A stretch of 64,000 nt of DNA from Hirudinaria manillensis (taxonomy: Eukaryota > Annelida > Clitellata > Hirudinida > Hirudinidae), in NCBI GenBank assembly GCA_034509925.1, contig CM067537.1, positions 4,232,501 to 4,296,500 on the forward strand, in the 5' to 3' direction. The notes under the pieces were generated by a model. It ran no database searches. It saw only the letters and a program-made list of their open reading frames with translations, and was not told where the DNA came from. The position numbers and the translations under genes are program-made. Below are positions 11,981-23,061 of the stretch, piece by piece. How positions within the stretch are numbered: the stretch's first letter is position 1; each line of letters starts with the position of its first letter.

Positions 11981-12275
11981 AATTTTTTTTATAACATGGT
12001 GGCAACCATAGAAGTGGCATTGGGGTGCATTTTGCAACATATGCCTAAAAACATAAGTGGAAGAAACAACACAACACATGACCCATAAGTCCAGCTAAAG
12101 GTAGTCAAATTCAAAATTCAAGTGGACATCTTAAAAAGATAAATTTCATTTTTTTTAAAGTGGCTTGAGTTTTGCTCTGATAATTGATATTATCAATATT
12201 GAAGAAGAGATAAAGCTATTGAACACTTGAAAATATATTTAAAGTATCCTGGGTATTGAATGCTAGAAACAAACT
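11981..12275. other. Putative copia 5' LTR and flank
   Basis: By position this should be the 5' LTR of the copia element on the minus strand. It holds an inverted repeat ATGGTGGCAACCAT near 11996. No matching copy was found on the other side of the element, so the LTR length is unknown. Confidence 0.35.
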
Positions 12276-12281
12276 TTTATT
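12276..12281 (-). promoter_or_regulatory. Polyadenylation signal for the RPP25-like gene
   Basis: AATAAA on the minus strand, about 50 nt after the stop codon at 12330-12332. Confidence 0.6.
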
Positions 12282-12329
12282 TGCACAAAATAATGATTGC
12301 CATCTACCAATAAAATTCTGTGATAATTT

Positions 12330-15300
12330 CTATTTTTCAATTTTAAACAGCCTTATGCTGATGGAAGGGATATTTCTTGTCACTATCAATCTGAATAAAA
12401 ATAAATCATAGTTTAGACAAATTACATTTTGATTAACACTGGCTTCTAGTATGCATGAGAAGTATGCCTATGGGTTTACCATAAGCATAACCTATTTATT
12501 TAACTGCTTTACCAGTTTAAAAAATATTTACTGTTCAAGCCCTTCAAATGTTGGCAGCCACGTTTCTTCCTTCCTAAAATCAATTCATAAATTGTGAGAA
12601 AACTTACCAATTTGATATTAAAATTCCTTAAAATGATAGCATTTCTTACTTTCTTTAAACAGATGATGCAAATGAAATAACCAACCCAGCCTTACCATTC
12701 CATAATTAGTCAAAACTTAGTTGCAAAGTAATCAAAAAGTTTTCCTCCTTTTAAAGCTCATGTGATCTTTATTTTACTGCAACATTTAGATCCTTAGATC
12801 ATTAGATTAACCTCTAGATCCAATCTAATACATTAAAAATAAACTTTCTAAAACCATTCTCCTCAATCAAGCCTCCATTGTTTTTCCATTGCCTGAACCA
12901 ACTACACTTGTTTCCCAGCCCTTGTACTCAGCTTATCAAAATCATGTCATACATTCACAACATCAAATACACTTTATTCCTTCCATGTCTATACTGTCTG
13001 GTGGCACCAGCCTGTTAGATACATCTAGTTGCAATTTGAACATCAAGTTCAAACTGCTGACTAGATCAGACTGAATGAACATAGGCAGATGGAATGAGCC
13101 TTCTATTATTTAGACAAGACTCTTGCATCACCTCTCCATGGTGTAGCTTAGGAACTACTTTGAGATGGAATTTGGTATTCAATCAAAGATTTGGCTGGGT
13201 CAATGTGTTAGACCTTGTTTGCAACAATTAGTACACTTCTTTACAAATTTTCTTTTGTCTCCTTTTCTTCAGTAGTTTGTTCAAGTGGGTAAAGGACTGC
13301 ATAATGGCATGTGCAACACATGCTGAATCCAAGACTCTTAGCAACAAAAGAATCAAACAGATGCCTTCTAAAACATATGCATATCCAACAAGAACAATTA
13401 TCACCTGCAAGATTCAGAAGTTTGGTGCTAATTGTCAAAAACCTTTTGCAAAATTTTGATGTGGGATAAATTCTTCAACTGTTGGCATCACCAGTTTTGT
13501 CAGATCAATCTGATAAGTTGAAGTCACTGGTCAAAGAGCTGTCATGCTATCATTGCTTGACTGGACCATTCTAAACTGAAAGCACCATATTTGATTCAGT
13601 TGTCTGGTGGTGACATCAAAAGTTCAGATTTCAGCTGTTGTCAAAATTAGCAAAGATTTTTTTTATTCCTATATCATCAGCTGAATCTGAACAAATTTTC
13701 TTTAGTGTTAGTTGTGATAGACACAAAGACTGAGCAAAACAGCAGTGCTGCTGGCAAAAGCTCTGAAAAAATTTATTTGTAAGTTTGTACAGTTTGATAA
13801 AGCATTTCTATCTTCAATATTGGTGTAATGGATGATGCTGTAAATAAGAGATTGGGTGACCAGGTCATGTGACAAAAGTATCGACCCAGTTTCATCTCTG
13901 TCGCACTGCTCCACCTCTTAGAGTTAACTACTTGCAGCTAAATAGCTATATTCACATCAAAGTTGTCTCACATAGGAAAGGGGTTTAACAGGAATACAAT
14001 ATCCTACAATGCTTGATCAATATACCAGATGACAAGTGATGAGAAAAGCACTGGAGAATTTTTAATTGGTGGGAAAACAATTAGCAACCAATTAAATGCT
14101 GGCTATATAGTTCTAATGGCCATATCACAAGAGGAATTGCAGGAAATTGTGCTATGAATAGATAGCTGCAGAAGACCACATGATGAAGATAAGTGCAACC
14201 AAAACAAAGTTCATGGCAACAACCAAGGCTGAACTCCAGATTAGTACCAGTGGAGAACTATGGCTTATGGACAGAAAATAGTTTCTAGTAACAAAAGTTA
14301 CTAACCCCGTTACTATTTCAGTAATGAGTGACTTAATAAGTTACAAATTATGAATAAGGAAACTGTAGTAACTAAAATTTTGAGGTGATGCATTCTATCT
14401 ACATAATATATTCTACATTATTAATAAATATGATAACATGATCTACAATCTTTGGTAAGTGTTGCTTAATTGTCGAAAAACTGCTCTTAGGATCTTTTAT
14501 TTTGATTTGTATCAACTCCTTTATCATTCATTCATTATGTTTTAAGGCAGTTAATATCAGTAAATTAATAGCTATGGATTCATAGGAGAAACATTGGCTT
14601 TCACTAAAATAGAAAATGGAATTGCTTGAAAGTTTTGGATCATTCAAAAGAAATAGCATGAAGTTTTCATTTATGAATAGTGAAAGTTGTGATGTTCCTT
14701 TAGAAGCTGCTGTGGACTGGAAAGGCTTTTCATATCTTTTCAAGGAAAATATTTTCAAATAAAAATGAGACTATCCTCTTCTATAAGTTTCTGACATCCA
14801 ACTCCTTCATAGGCGCCCTGTAGCTCACGCTCACAATGCCAAACAAATGAAATATTATAAATTATTATTAAGCAATTATTATCAAGTTAGGGCAGATTTC
14901 GAGATAAAAAAACAGAAAAAGATAAAAGACAAAATCACAGTTTTGTTGATAACAAGCATAACTAGAATTATTCTATAAAAATGAAGCATCTCTGTTTCAG
15001 TTTGATCCCGAAAGTAACCCTGACAATTTGGATATCCCAATAATGGAAATCACTAATGATGCGAACAAAACATATGTTACTCCTGAAGAGTTTTTTCATG
15101 TATTTTTTCATGTCAAATTTCACAGCCTCCAACACAAATGATCCTATCTCCAGATCCTATTAAAAAGTCATAAATGAAAACTTATTGCACTCATGGAAAC
15201 ATGGTTGAATGAAAATAGGGCTGGGGTTGTTGTATCGACCAACTAAAACTTTCTCTACAAATGCTGTGAAGTAAAGAAGGGAGGTGGTTTTGGATTTTTA

Positions 15301-18300
15301 TTAGAAGGGAGAATAAAAGTGGTGAACCTTGAAAATAACCTCAAGACAATGTCTTCTGAGTTCACGTTTATTTCTATTAAATGTGGCAAATCAAGGGATC
15401 TTGATCTAGTGGCTGGTGTGTTTTACAGACTCCCCAATACCAATGTCCAGACTTTATCAGGGAATTAAGTCAGATGTTGACCTTGATAGGCAAAAAAAAA
15501 CAAAAGCTTGATTATATTCAACATCGACATTCTTGATCAAAATAACAAAACAGCAGATTTCCTTAATTTGATGTCCTCCTACTTTCTCCTTATACAGTAG
15601 TATTCTCAACACCAACCAGAAAGTGAGCCACAAATTCCATTGATAATATTTTCACCAACTATTCCATTAGGAAAATTGTAATGAGCAACATATCCCATAA
15701 TTTTCCTATATATTTTTCACTGAGGCTTAATTCCCCATCACACTCAGAGAAGAATGGGCCAGATGCTTTAGAAGACCTAGAAGAGACTAGTTCCAACGAG
15801 TTGCTTAGCAAAGTGGGTGGCTGTCGTTAGGCCTATGGATGCTGTACAAACTAGAGAGAAGTTAGAACCACTGGTGATAAGAAAGTCTAGAGATCAAGAT
15901 GTTTCAAAAGCTTCACATTGAGCAATGTCATTTTTTTAAATCATCACCAATTCAGAACTTCTTTGGTCTTGGAAAAGAAGTTGATGATGGCATTTTGGAG
16001 ATTGAAAGGTGGAGGTATTATAGAGTAAATTTGTCTCTGTTCTTCCTTTAGATATGATCTAAACAGATATGATCTAAATCATCCATCAAATAAATCAGGA
16101 GTTCATTTCCCTAGATAAAGGATGTGAAACAACATGTGATGATAGTGATAATAATTCTGAAAATGAAGAATTCCCAATGAACCTGACCATCCAGACCTGA
16201 CAGTTATTTCTCATAAAGAAGCTTAGAACATACCCCTTCTTGTATTTGTGTTGATTCAGGTCCTTCATTGGATGATATTTCAATAGATTTATCCAGAATT
16301 CAGTATAAGTTTGGAAGGCAAAATTGAAAGACAGAAAAAGCCAAACAAGCTTCAAGCTTGACTTTTTTAATATAGTGTAATTTCTCATGAATCGTTTGTT
16401 TTGCCTGCTTTACAATGATTTTTTGAAGTTTTCTATTTCCGTCATTTTAACATAGACACCTGATAAACGGGACAACCTCCCGAAGGGACACCTCTTCATG
16501 CAAAGTAGAGTTGTCCTTATCGGCAGGTTTACCATGTATAACACTCTAATGAAAAATGTATCATATTGTAGAAATATAAATCAAGGAAATTACATACAAA
16601 ATTAGAGATCACAATATATTTCCATTTACCTTTTATAAGTAATACTGCTCACTTGGCCAAGATTCTAGAAATACATATAAAGTAATTAACATTAAAGCAT
16701 TGAAAACTGATTAAAATTTTAAAAAAACAATTACTAAACAAGTAATGTTTTATATAAAAACAGATTTAATAAAATCTAAACGCTAAAATCACAAATCTTT
16801 AAAAATTCACTAAGTCCCCTTTCCAAAATGGCAAAATTGTCAATGCAAGTGGAAGTGAGGAACAGGCATTTCAAATTAGAAATATCTTCTTAAATACTTA
16901 AAACTTAAAAACTAATATACAGTAAAACCTTTAAATTGGAGCACCTATCATTAGGACCACTTTTTCTAGAAACCAATTTTTTTGCAATACAATATGATGC
17001 TTATTTGCAGTGCACCTGTCAAACTTGACTAAAAGCATGCCTGAAATTGTAAATAGGGATGTATACTTTTTCCGAAAATTCTGTAAATGCCCCAAATTGT
17101 TGAAATTTTTAAGCATTTTTCATTGAAAATCACGCTTGATCTTTTGTTTTGATTAGTTCCAACTCCTTTGTCTTTCATTCATTGTGTTTTAAGGCGATTT
17201 TGTGATCAGTAAGTTATGGATTCGCAGAAAAGACATTGGCTTCCATTGGAAAAGAAAATGGAAGTGATTAAAATTTGATTTAAGTGATTGAATTACCCTT
17301 TCAAACCTCTCCTAGGACTTCAGAGTTAGCAGGCACCAAATATCTAACATTATAATGAAGAAAGAGGAAATACAAAATAAATGGGAACATGGAGCAAGAG
17401 AGTTAAAGAAATGAAATGTAAATACAGTGACATAAATAAAAGAGTCTTTGAATGGTTCTGCTTTGCCAGATCAAAGAATCCGGATGTAACTGGTCCTTTA
17501 TTGCAAGAAAAAGCTTTACTAATTGTACAAGAGTTGGGCCGCAGCAAGTTTACTGGATGACATCATCAATTTTTTCATAATGGATCAATGGGATCAACAA
17601 TAGGATGAAGTTGCTTGGAAGAAATATTTTGTTATTCTTGAACAATTCTCCTGCTCATCCTAATTTGATGTTGAGCTATCATTTTTCCCACCAAACACCA
17701 CATCTCAACTGCAGCCATTAAATGCTGGGGTTATTGAAATTGCATTATAAAAGGCAATTTCTTAAGAATATCATTTTAAAGATGAATAAGTTTTCTAAGG
17801 CTTCAGACATTTCAAAGAGTGTAACATTAGTGGCATTGTAGCAAGGCGGCATAGTAACAATATTTGACTGTATATAAATAATAATTACAAAGTGCAAAAA
17901 CAAGTGCAAATTTTGCAAAAAATATACATATTGACAATAGCAAGCATAACCTTCATTCTACGCTTCATCATATCTGCACAAATGATAGTTTGTTGAATTG
18001 ATGAGCCTTCACCTATCCACAAGACTTCCTGAACAGCAGGATCCTAAAAGAAACCGTCCAATTTATGATACATTGATAGAATTTATTGGGTATTTGTACA
18101 TATATCAGACCTGTGAGAAGTAAAAAAACTGTTAATGAGTGAGATTGTGATTAGGTAGGAAGAGACACATTTAACATCAATTTGAGAAAATAAAACAATT
18201 TAACTTACATTCAACTTCTTTATGGCAAAAATTACTAAATTCTTTATTTTGCTATTTGGCATGACAGGTATGGTTATTCTAGTGGGGCTGTAGGCGACAT

Positions 18301-18340
18301 TTTCTTCGAGGGATTTAATCATTTTAACATAATTTTCCAT
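12330..18340 (-). CDS. RPP25L: Ribonuclease P/MRP protein subunit p25-like (Alba domain)
   Basis: Exons on the minus strand: 18340-18209, 18043-17951, 16664-16630, 12573-12532, 12390-12330. All phases agree and the product is 120 aa. The start MENYVKM aligns with the conserved N-terminus of vertebrate RPP25/RPP25L. Residues 30-36 (SKIKNLV) are the Alba RNA-binding segment, and GEGSSIQQT then CADMMKRR is the second conserved block. In the RNase P/MRP particle this family pairs with Pop7/Rpp20 and binds the RNA P3 arm in the nucleus or nucleolus. The C-terminus is short: it stops after the VTRNIPSISIRL block and lacks the usual proline-rich tail. A possible upstream exon (about 18664-18747) continues the frame in phase, so an N-terminal extension is possible. 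Introns carry Tigger and LINE pieces. Confidence 0.85.
13780..14290 (+). pseudogene. LINE reverse transcriptase relic
   Basis: Plus strand with frameshifts. It contains VQFDKAF (RT block with the first catalytic Asp region), then VMRKALENF, IGGKTISNQLNAGYIVLMA where YADDIVLMA is expected, SQEELQEIV, and in another frame MKISATKTKFMATT. This order matches LINE (RTE/CR1/Jockey-type) reverse transcriptases. Both catalytic aspartates of the YADD box are changed, so it is dead. It lies in an intron of the RPP25-like gene. Confidence 0.75.
14440..16536 (+). mobile_element. Tigger (pogo superfamily) DNA transposon copy 1, broken
   Basis: The 5' untranslated part and N-terminal coding part (about 14500-14760) match the better preserved copy at 16920-17870. 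KIKDKITVLL near 14920 is the DDE transposase motif also seen at 42890. Further blocks shared with 42940-43500 (CTGGTGATAAGAAAGTCTAG and TTCAGAACTTCTTTGG) follow at 15870-15975. The right end at about 16536 reads GGCAGGTTTACCATG|TA, like the end of the copy at 43569. The coding frame is full of stops, and a LINE piece is inserted in the middle. Confidence 0.75.
14967..15855 (+). mobile_element. LINE endonuclease fragment nested in Tigger
   Basis: The inserted segment encodes, with stops, a CR1/Jockey-type apurinic endonuclease: YVTPEEF, LIALMETWLNEN (the catalytic ETWL motif), KGGGFGF, FNIDILDQ, and PTRK followed by SIDNIFTNYSI and later ISHNFPIYF where ISDH is usual. AACTAGA at 14960-14966 and again at 15849-15855 fits a 7-bp target duplication, and the Tigger coding sequence resumes directly after it. 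This places the LINE insertion after the Tigger insertion. Confidence 0.75.
16920..17870 (+). mobile_element. Tigger deletion derivative, 951 bp, with TA target sites
   Basis: The element is flanked by TA at both ends (TA|CAGTAAAACCT on the left, T-TTGACTG|TA on the right). The N-terminal coding part from about 17216 reads MDSQKRHWLPLEKKMEVIK (Psq-type DNA-binding domain). It is followed by VFEWFCFARSKNPDVTGPLL (CENP-B type helix-turn-helix). It then jumps to PPNTTSQLQPLNAGVI, the C-terminal part of the DDE domain. The catalytic core in between is deleted, so it can only have been non-autonomous. It lies in an intron of the RPP25-like gene. Confidence 0.85.
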
Positions 18341-20429
18341 ATCAGCTTTATTAATTCCTGAAAGACACATTTAAAGATATGTCTTGATTACTATTTCTTA
18401 GCAAATATTACAAATATTAAGGTTGAAGATGGAGTGAAACTTAATTTTACAGCAATGATAATTAGTTGGCCTGCATAGGCATTCTCCCCACAACACAAAA
18501 CACTGCATAGTTATGTAATTGGGAGCAAATAGGTGGGGTAACATAGACGGGATAACCTCAGATAAATCAGGTGTTTTGGTAGAAATTTCTTATTAAGGCA
18601 ATAACACTTAATGTTATAATGCAGAAAAAATCCGCAATTTAAGCACATCTAAATAACATACCCGCCTCAATATCCTTAACGGGTGGAAGCACAGCACGAT
18701 CAGAAAAAAAAACAAATCCCTTCCCCTTGTTGATATCCACTACCAAAGACGACCATTATAAGATTTTATTTCCTTTTAACTTCAAAAAGTTGAATTATTG
18801 CTGCTAAATATAGTTAATGTTTGATATCTAAAAAAAATATCTAAAGACAGTTTATGAAGGAAGGAAGCTATAAAGTTAAGACAATGTTAATTAATACTGT
18901 TAAAACGTATAAAATTTGTATCAATTATTGCTATTACGTCTTAGCTATGTTAAGATATTTCATTAATAATGGCATTTTATAATTTCCTAACAATAATTTC
19001 TTAAACATAGGCCGGGGGTCCCCAAACTTTAGAGCACAACGGGCCACATTCAGTGTACCTCCTCCAGGGGGGGGGGGGGGGCACAATGCCCCCGGAGCAA
19101 AGCCGGCATTTTCCGGAAAAATTCAAATTAATCTGGAATCAAATTAATGTCTACCATAAATAAAATTTGGAATTTGCAACAAGTTAAAAGAAAAGGAAAG
19201 CCAGAAACGTTAACTCACTATATCATCATAAGCATGAGACTCCAACTGAAAAGTTCTTAGTAATAGTAAAAATCCCAGATAGAAGGGAAAAAACAATTGG
19301 GAATACTATTGATAAGCTGCCGACTTTTTTCTGTTAAAATTATGAAAATCTCAAAAATTATGAAAAATTGCAGATCAAGATGAGAAAGAGGCTTTACTCA
19401 ATCAAGCTTAACAAGGAAAAAAGAAATGAGTTCGGTACATTATTTAATACACAAAAATTGAATATAACAAAACTGTACTTGAGAGATATTGCAAAGCATT
19501 GTGAAGACGATGACAGTGACTTTTAAGAAAATGTACGACTATTGATATCAAATCTGAATTCCGATTAGTTGAGAATTAGTGAAAAAGTTTATTAACCTAT
19601 ATGGATATACTGTAAAAGTGTTATTAAAGAAATTGAAAAACGCTTTAACGGATTAGGGTCAGGACAAATTATTTGATTTTGAGTTAATATATTATACAAT
19701 GAAATAGTCTAAAAGAAACACTGGACACATTTTCTTTCGGGTACCATTTTCGGGTATCAGGGTGGGCGGCGAGACGGGCAGGGTATGGCCAACAAAATTC
19801 GGTCCTTGCCGCTCGCTACTAGCTAGTCGGCTATTTGAGCTGATCAGCCATCCATTACTCCATCATGTAGCCAACTATCTAGTCAGGTGTCCAAGTCGTC
19901 TTATTTTTATAAGTTCAAACTTCCAATATTAAAATCAACTTGACTAAATTTGAATTAAATAAAACAAGAATTTTCTAGATAAAAGTGTGTTTACAAAGCT
20001 ACTCAAGACTACAAAGGCAGGAATAGAGAAAAGCGCGACTACGCTTCCCCCAAGGTTCATACGTCAGAATCATGGTTGTTACTGCATCGTTCTTCAAATC
20101 CAATTTGACAAATACGTCGATATGCAGATGTATTGAATAGATCTATTCTTGAACAATTAATCACATTTTATGAATCATAGATTTTTAATTATTTGGTATT
20201 CAGATTTTTTTAATTTTTTGTCCGAGCCTATTGCATACTCAAAAAACTCGATCGTTTTTCAAGAGCCTTAAGCGTCAGTTAGCTTTTTATGTTAAAATAA
20301 ATAATTAAAAATGAAGATTTTCACGCTAGCTTTAAAGAATATATCTATTGATATAAAACATCTGAATGAAATGGGATGACAATTACTTCTGAGTAATAGA
20401 GCTTCCTTGACACGTAAACAGTAAGCGGA
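18341..20429. other. Intergenic region between divergent RPP25-like and COPE genes
   Basis: Two genes start outward from this 2.1-kb spacer. It holds a coding-like segment at about 18664-18747 (minus) that may be an upstream exon of the RPP25-like gene, a hAT-like terminal segment near 19013, a run of 15 G, and a GC-rich patch at 19735-19860. No TATA-type promoter can be assigned with confidence. Confidence 0.5.
19013..19100 (+). repeat. hAT-like terminal sequence with a G15 run
   Basis: The sequence GGGGGTCCCCAAACTTTAGA followed by GGGCCACATTC closely follows the ends of hAT transposons (CAGGGGTCCCCAAACTTT...GGGCC). A homopolymer of 15 G occupies 19067-19081. The opposite end of the element was not found. 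Confidence 0.5.
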
Positions 20430-22623
20430 ATGGCGGCCGTCGTTACCGAGACTGATGCTCTGTTTGATATCAGGTGCGCTCTGCATCTTGGAAATTATCA
20501 ACAATGCGTTAATGAGTGCCAGAAAGTCAAGGTTTGTTGGAGTTGTTAATTTTGTTTGCATTTTCCATTTCAGCCATTGGAAGCCGTTTTCCAATGGAAG
20601 GTGTATAAAATAAGATTTTGTGTAATTGTTAATTACTAAAGATTTTTAATTTTTTAACAATTCACACTGATTACTTTTCATTTTTACCTTGCCCATTCTC
20701 CTAATAATGAAACTATTTGCCCTATTCACTTTTGAGGTTCCCAATGACCTACAACTTCAGAGGGACATCATGATGTACAGAGCCTTCATTGCCCAAAAGA
20801 AGTATGGAGTTGTAATAAATGAAGTGAATTCATCTTCTGCTCCAGAACTTCAGGCATTGAAGCTATTTGCAGATTACTTGTCTTCTGATGACTCAAGAAG
20901 GTAAATAATAGACTTATTTTGGCATTACATGATAAAAATCATTACAATTTAATAACCAGAACCCAAATGCTTGGTAATTCTAACTATAAATTTTTTTTTG
21001 GCTCCTTGAGAGTTTTGTTTACACTTTCATGTCAGCAAATATAGAAAATCCTCCTTATCCATTCTTTAAATGTTTAGCTCTAGATATTTCTATCTGATAC
21101 TGGAGGCAAGCTTAGCAATTAATTCCAGTATCTCATATGATGCAGGAAAGTTCAAAATCTGGTTTCATGAGTCTAGCCAGTCTTTTGATTTGTCCAATTT
21201 AATTGTGAAACAACTGTTTGCAATAATAACCTCAACATTTGCATTAACTCAAAATTCATACCATAAATCTAAAGGGCAAAAGTTGTAATTGACTTGGAAT
21301 CAAGAATGGGCAAGAGTCTTGACCTGAACAACTTCATCTTTTTGTTGGTTGCTGGCTCTATCTTCTACTTGGAAGGAGTATGTTTAGCAATAACACAAAT
21401 AATTGAAGTTTTAAACTCAAGGGATTGTTTTTTTTTTCTAGAATTTTGATGTCGCATTGAGATTGCTTCACCAATCTGACACAATAGAATGGTGAAATTT
21501 CCATTGTTTCATGTTTAAAATATCTAATAGACTATCATTGTTAGTGATGCTATTTTTTTAGCATGGCACTCTCAATTCAAGTTCTGTTGAAGATGGACAG
21601 GGTAGATTATGCAAGGTATTTTCAAGTGTTCATAATGGTGTTTATAAATGCATTTACAAGTTTGTCTGAGGAACATTGTTGTTTTTGGCTGAAAATATTG
21701 TCCATTTCACTATGCCAACCAATTAAAATAATTCAATTATTACACTGAGTTGTCTAATGGCTACCTTAAATATGCAGACTTAGCTTATTATATCTTCTTT
21801 TTTGATTGGGCAACTACTACAACATTGCATACATATTCAGGAAAGAACTTAAAAAGATGCAAGAAATAGATGAAGACCATGTTTTGACTCAATTGGCAAC
21901 AGCTTGGGTCAACATTGCTGTGGTGAGTTTTTTTGACATTTATTCAGCATTAAATATTTTCATAGGTAAGAATAAAATGCAAAAACTTGGGTTTATTCCT
22001 TGGAAGTCTCTTAATCTAACAAGTCTAAGAAATTGTAACCATTGTTAGGGTGGAGAGAAGTACCAAGAGGCTTTTTACATTTTCCAAGAACTTTCAGACA
22101 AATTCTCACCAACTCCACTACTTCTTAATGGCTTGAGTGTCTGCCACATGGCTCAAAATAGATTTGATGATGCAGAATCATTACTGCAAGAAGCACTTGA
22201 CAAGGTACCTTTCCTTCGATGGAATAAAAATCTCTTGCACCTATAGTTTAGGTTCAATAATAAATACAAAATAATTTTAGACTGAGTTGCAAATTATCAT
22301 TGTAGGACAGCAACAATCCAGAGACCCTGTGTAATTTGATTGTTCTCACACAACATTTAGGAAAGCCCATTGAGGTACCAGATTTGCTCACATACTTGAT
22401 ATACTTTGCTCACATTCAGATTTAATTTGCCAGGTCACAAACAGATACATAGCTCAACTGAAAGAAGCCCACAAAGATTACCCTGTAGTGAGAGAATACC
22501 AAACAAAAGTAAAGTATTTCTAGCCTCTAATCTTTGCTTCCAAATCATATAATGCTCCACTATTTGCAGGTAAATGAGTTTGAAAAACTTTGCTGTAATT
22601 ATGCTCCCACAGTATCTCCATGA
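20430..22623 (+). CDS. COPE: Coatomer subunit epsilon
   Basis: Ten exons: 20430-20531, 20737-20900, 21275-21377, 21442-21491, 21562-21615, 21841-21922, 22049-22204, 22306-22374, 22434-22508, 22570-22623. All junctions are GT-AG and in phase. The product is 302 aa (human about 308). The start [15 protein letters not shown] aligns with the family N-terminus. Clear blocks are [82 protein letters not shown] and LGKPIEVTNRY. It is a TPR-like solenoid that binds alpha-COP in the COPI coat and supports Golgi-to-ER retrograde transport. No broken motif was found, and the gene looks functional. It is convergent with the PIAS gene. Confidence 0.97.
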
Positions 22624-22660
22624 ATACATCTCAAGCTGACTAATGTTGGAGTTGCTTTGA

Positions 22661-22666
22661 AATAAA
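22661..22666 (+). promoter_or_regulatory. COPE polyadenylation signal
   Basis: AATAAA 38 nt after the COPE stop codon. Confidence 0.75.
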
Positions 22667-22682
22667 TTTGAAAGTTAATATT

Positions 22683-22688
22683 TTTATT
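22683..22688 (-). promoter_or_regulatory. Possible PIAS polyadenylation signal
   Basis: AATAAA on the minus strand, about 375 nt beyond the PIAS stop and only 17 nt from the COPE signal on the other strand. It is the clearest candidate I found. If it is used, the two transcripts would end back to back or overlap slightly. Confidence 0.4.
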
Positions 22689-23061
22689 TTTATATCTTCT
22701 GGAATAGAATGCTGTGAATAAGGATTGGGAATAAATAGGTGTGAAAAGATTTCTGTAAAAATATATAAAAGCTTGTCACTACAAAGTTGATTTGGAATGA
22801 AATCCTTATTTGTCAGTATGGAGACAAATGACAGAAGCATACAAAGTAGAAATTGAGTACATTTTAGTCAGGGGGGAGGGGGACCGCTTGCTCCAGGTTT
22901 GGCCACTAGGATATTATAACATGAAGCAAAATTGGTTCATATGTTTGGGTTTATATTTACAAAGTTCAATTTTACTGAAACAAATAATCCTATGGTAAAA
23001 AAAACACAATCCCTATTTTCTGAGGTGCCTTGACTTGTTTTTACTGATAATTTTTCAAATT

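Noticed and set aside
13200-13450. Possible copia protease remnant (minus strand, VLDSACVAHAIMQSFTHLNK)
   Set aside because: The WxLDSxxxxH-like pattern fits copia protease weakly, but neighbouring zinc-knuckle and integrase blocks could not be read, so I did not list it as a feature.
20292-20594. 100-codon minus-strand frame
   Set aside because: Antisense to COPE exon 1, whose splice phase and protein similarity are clear.
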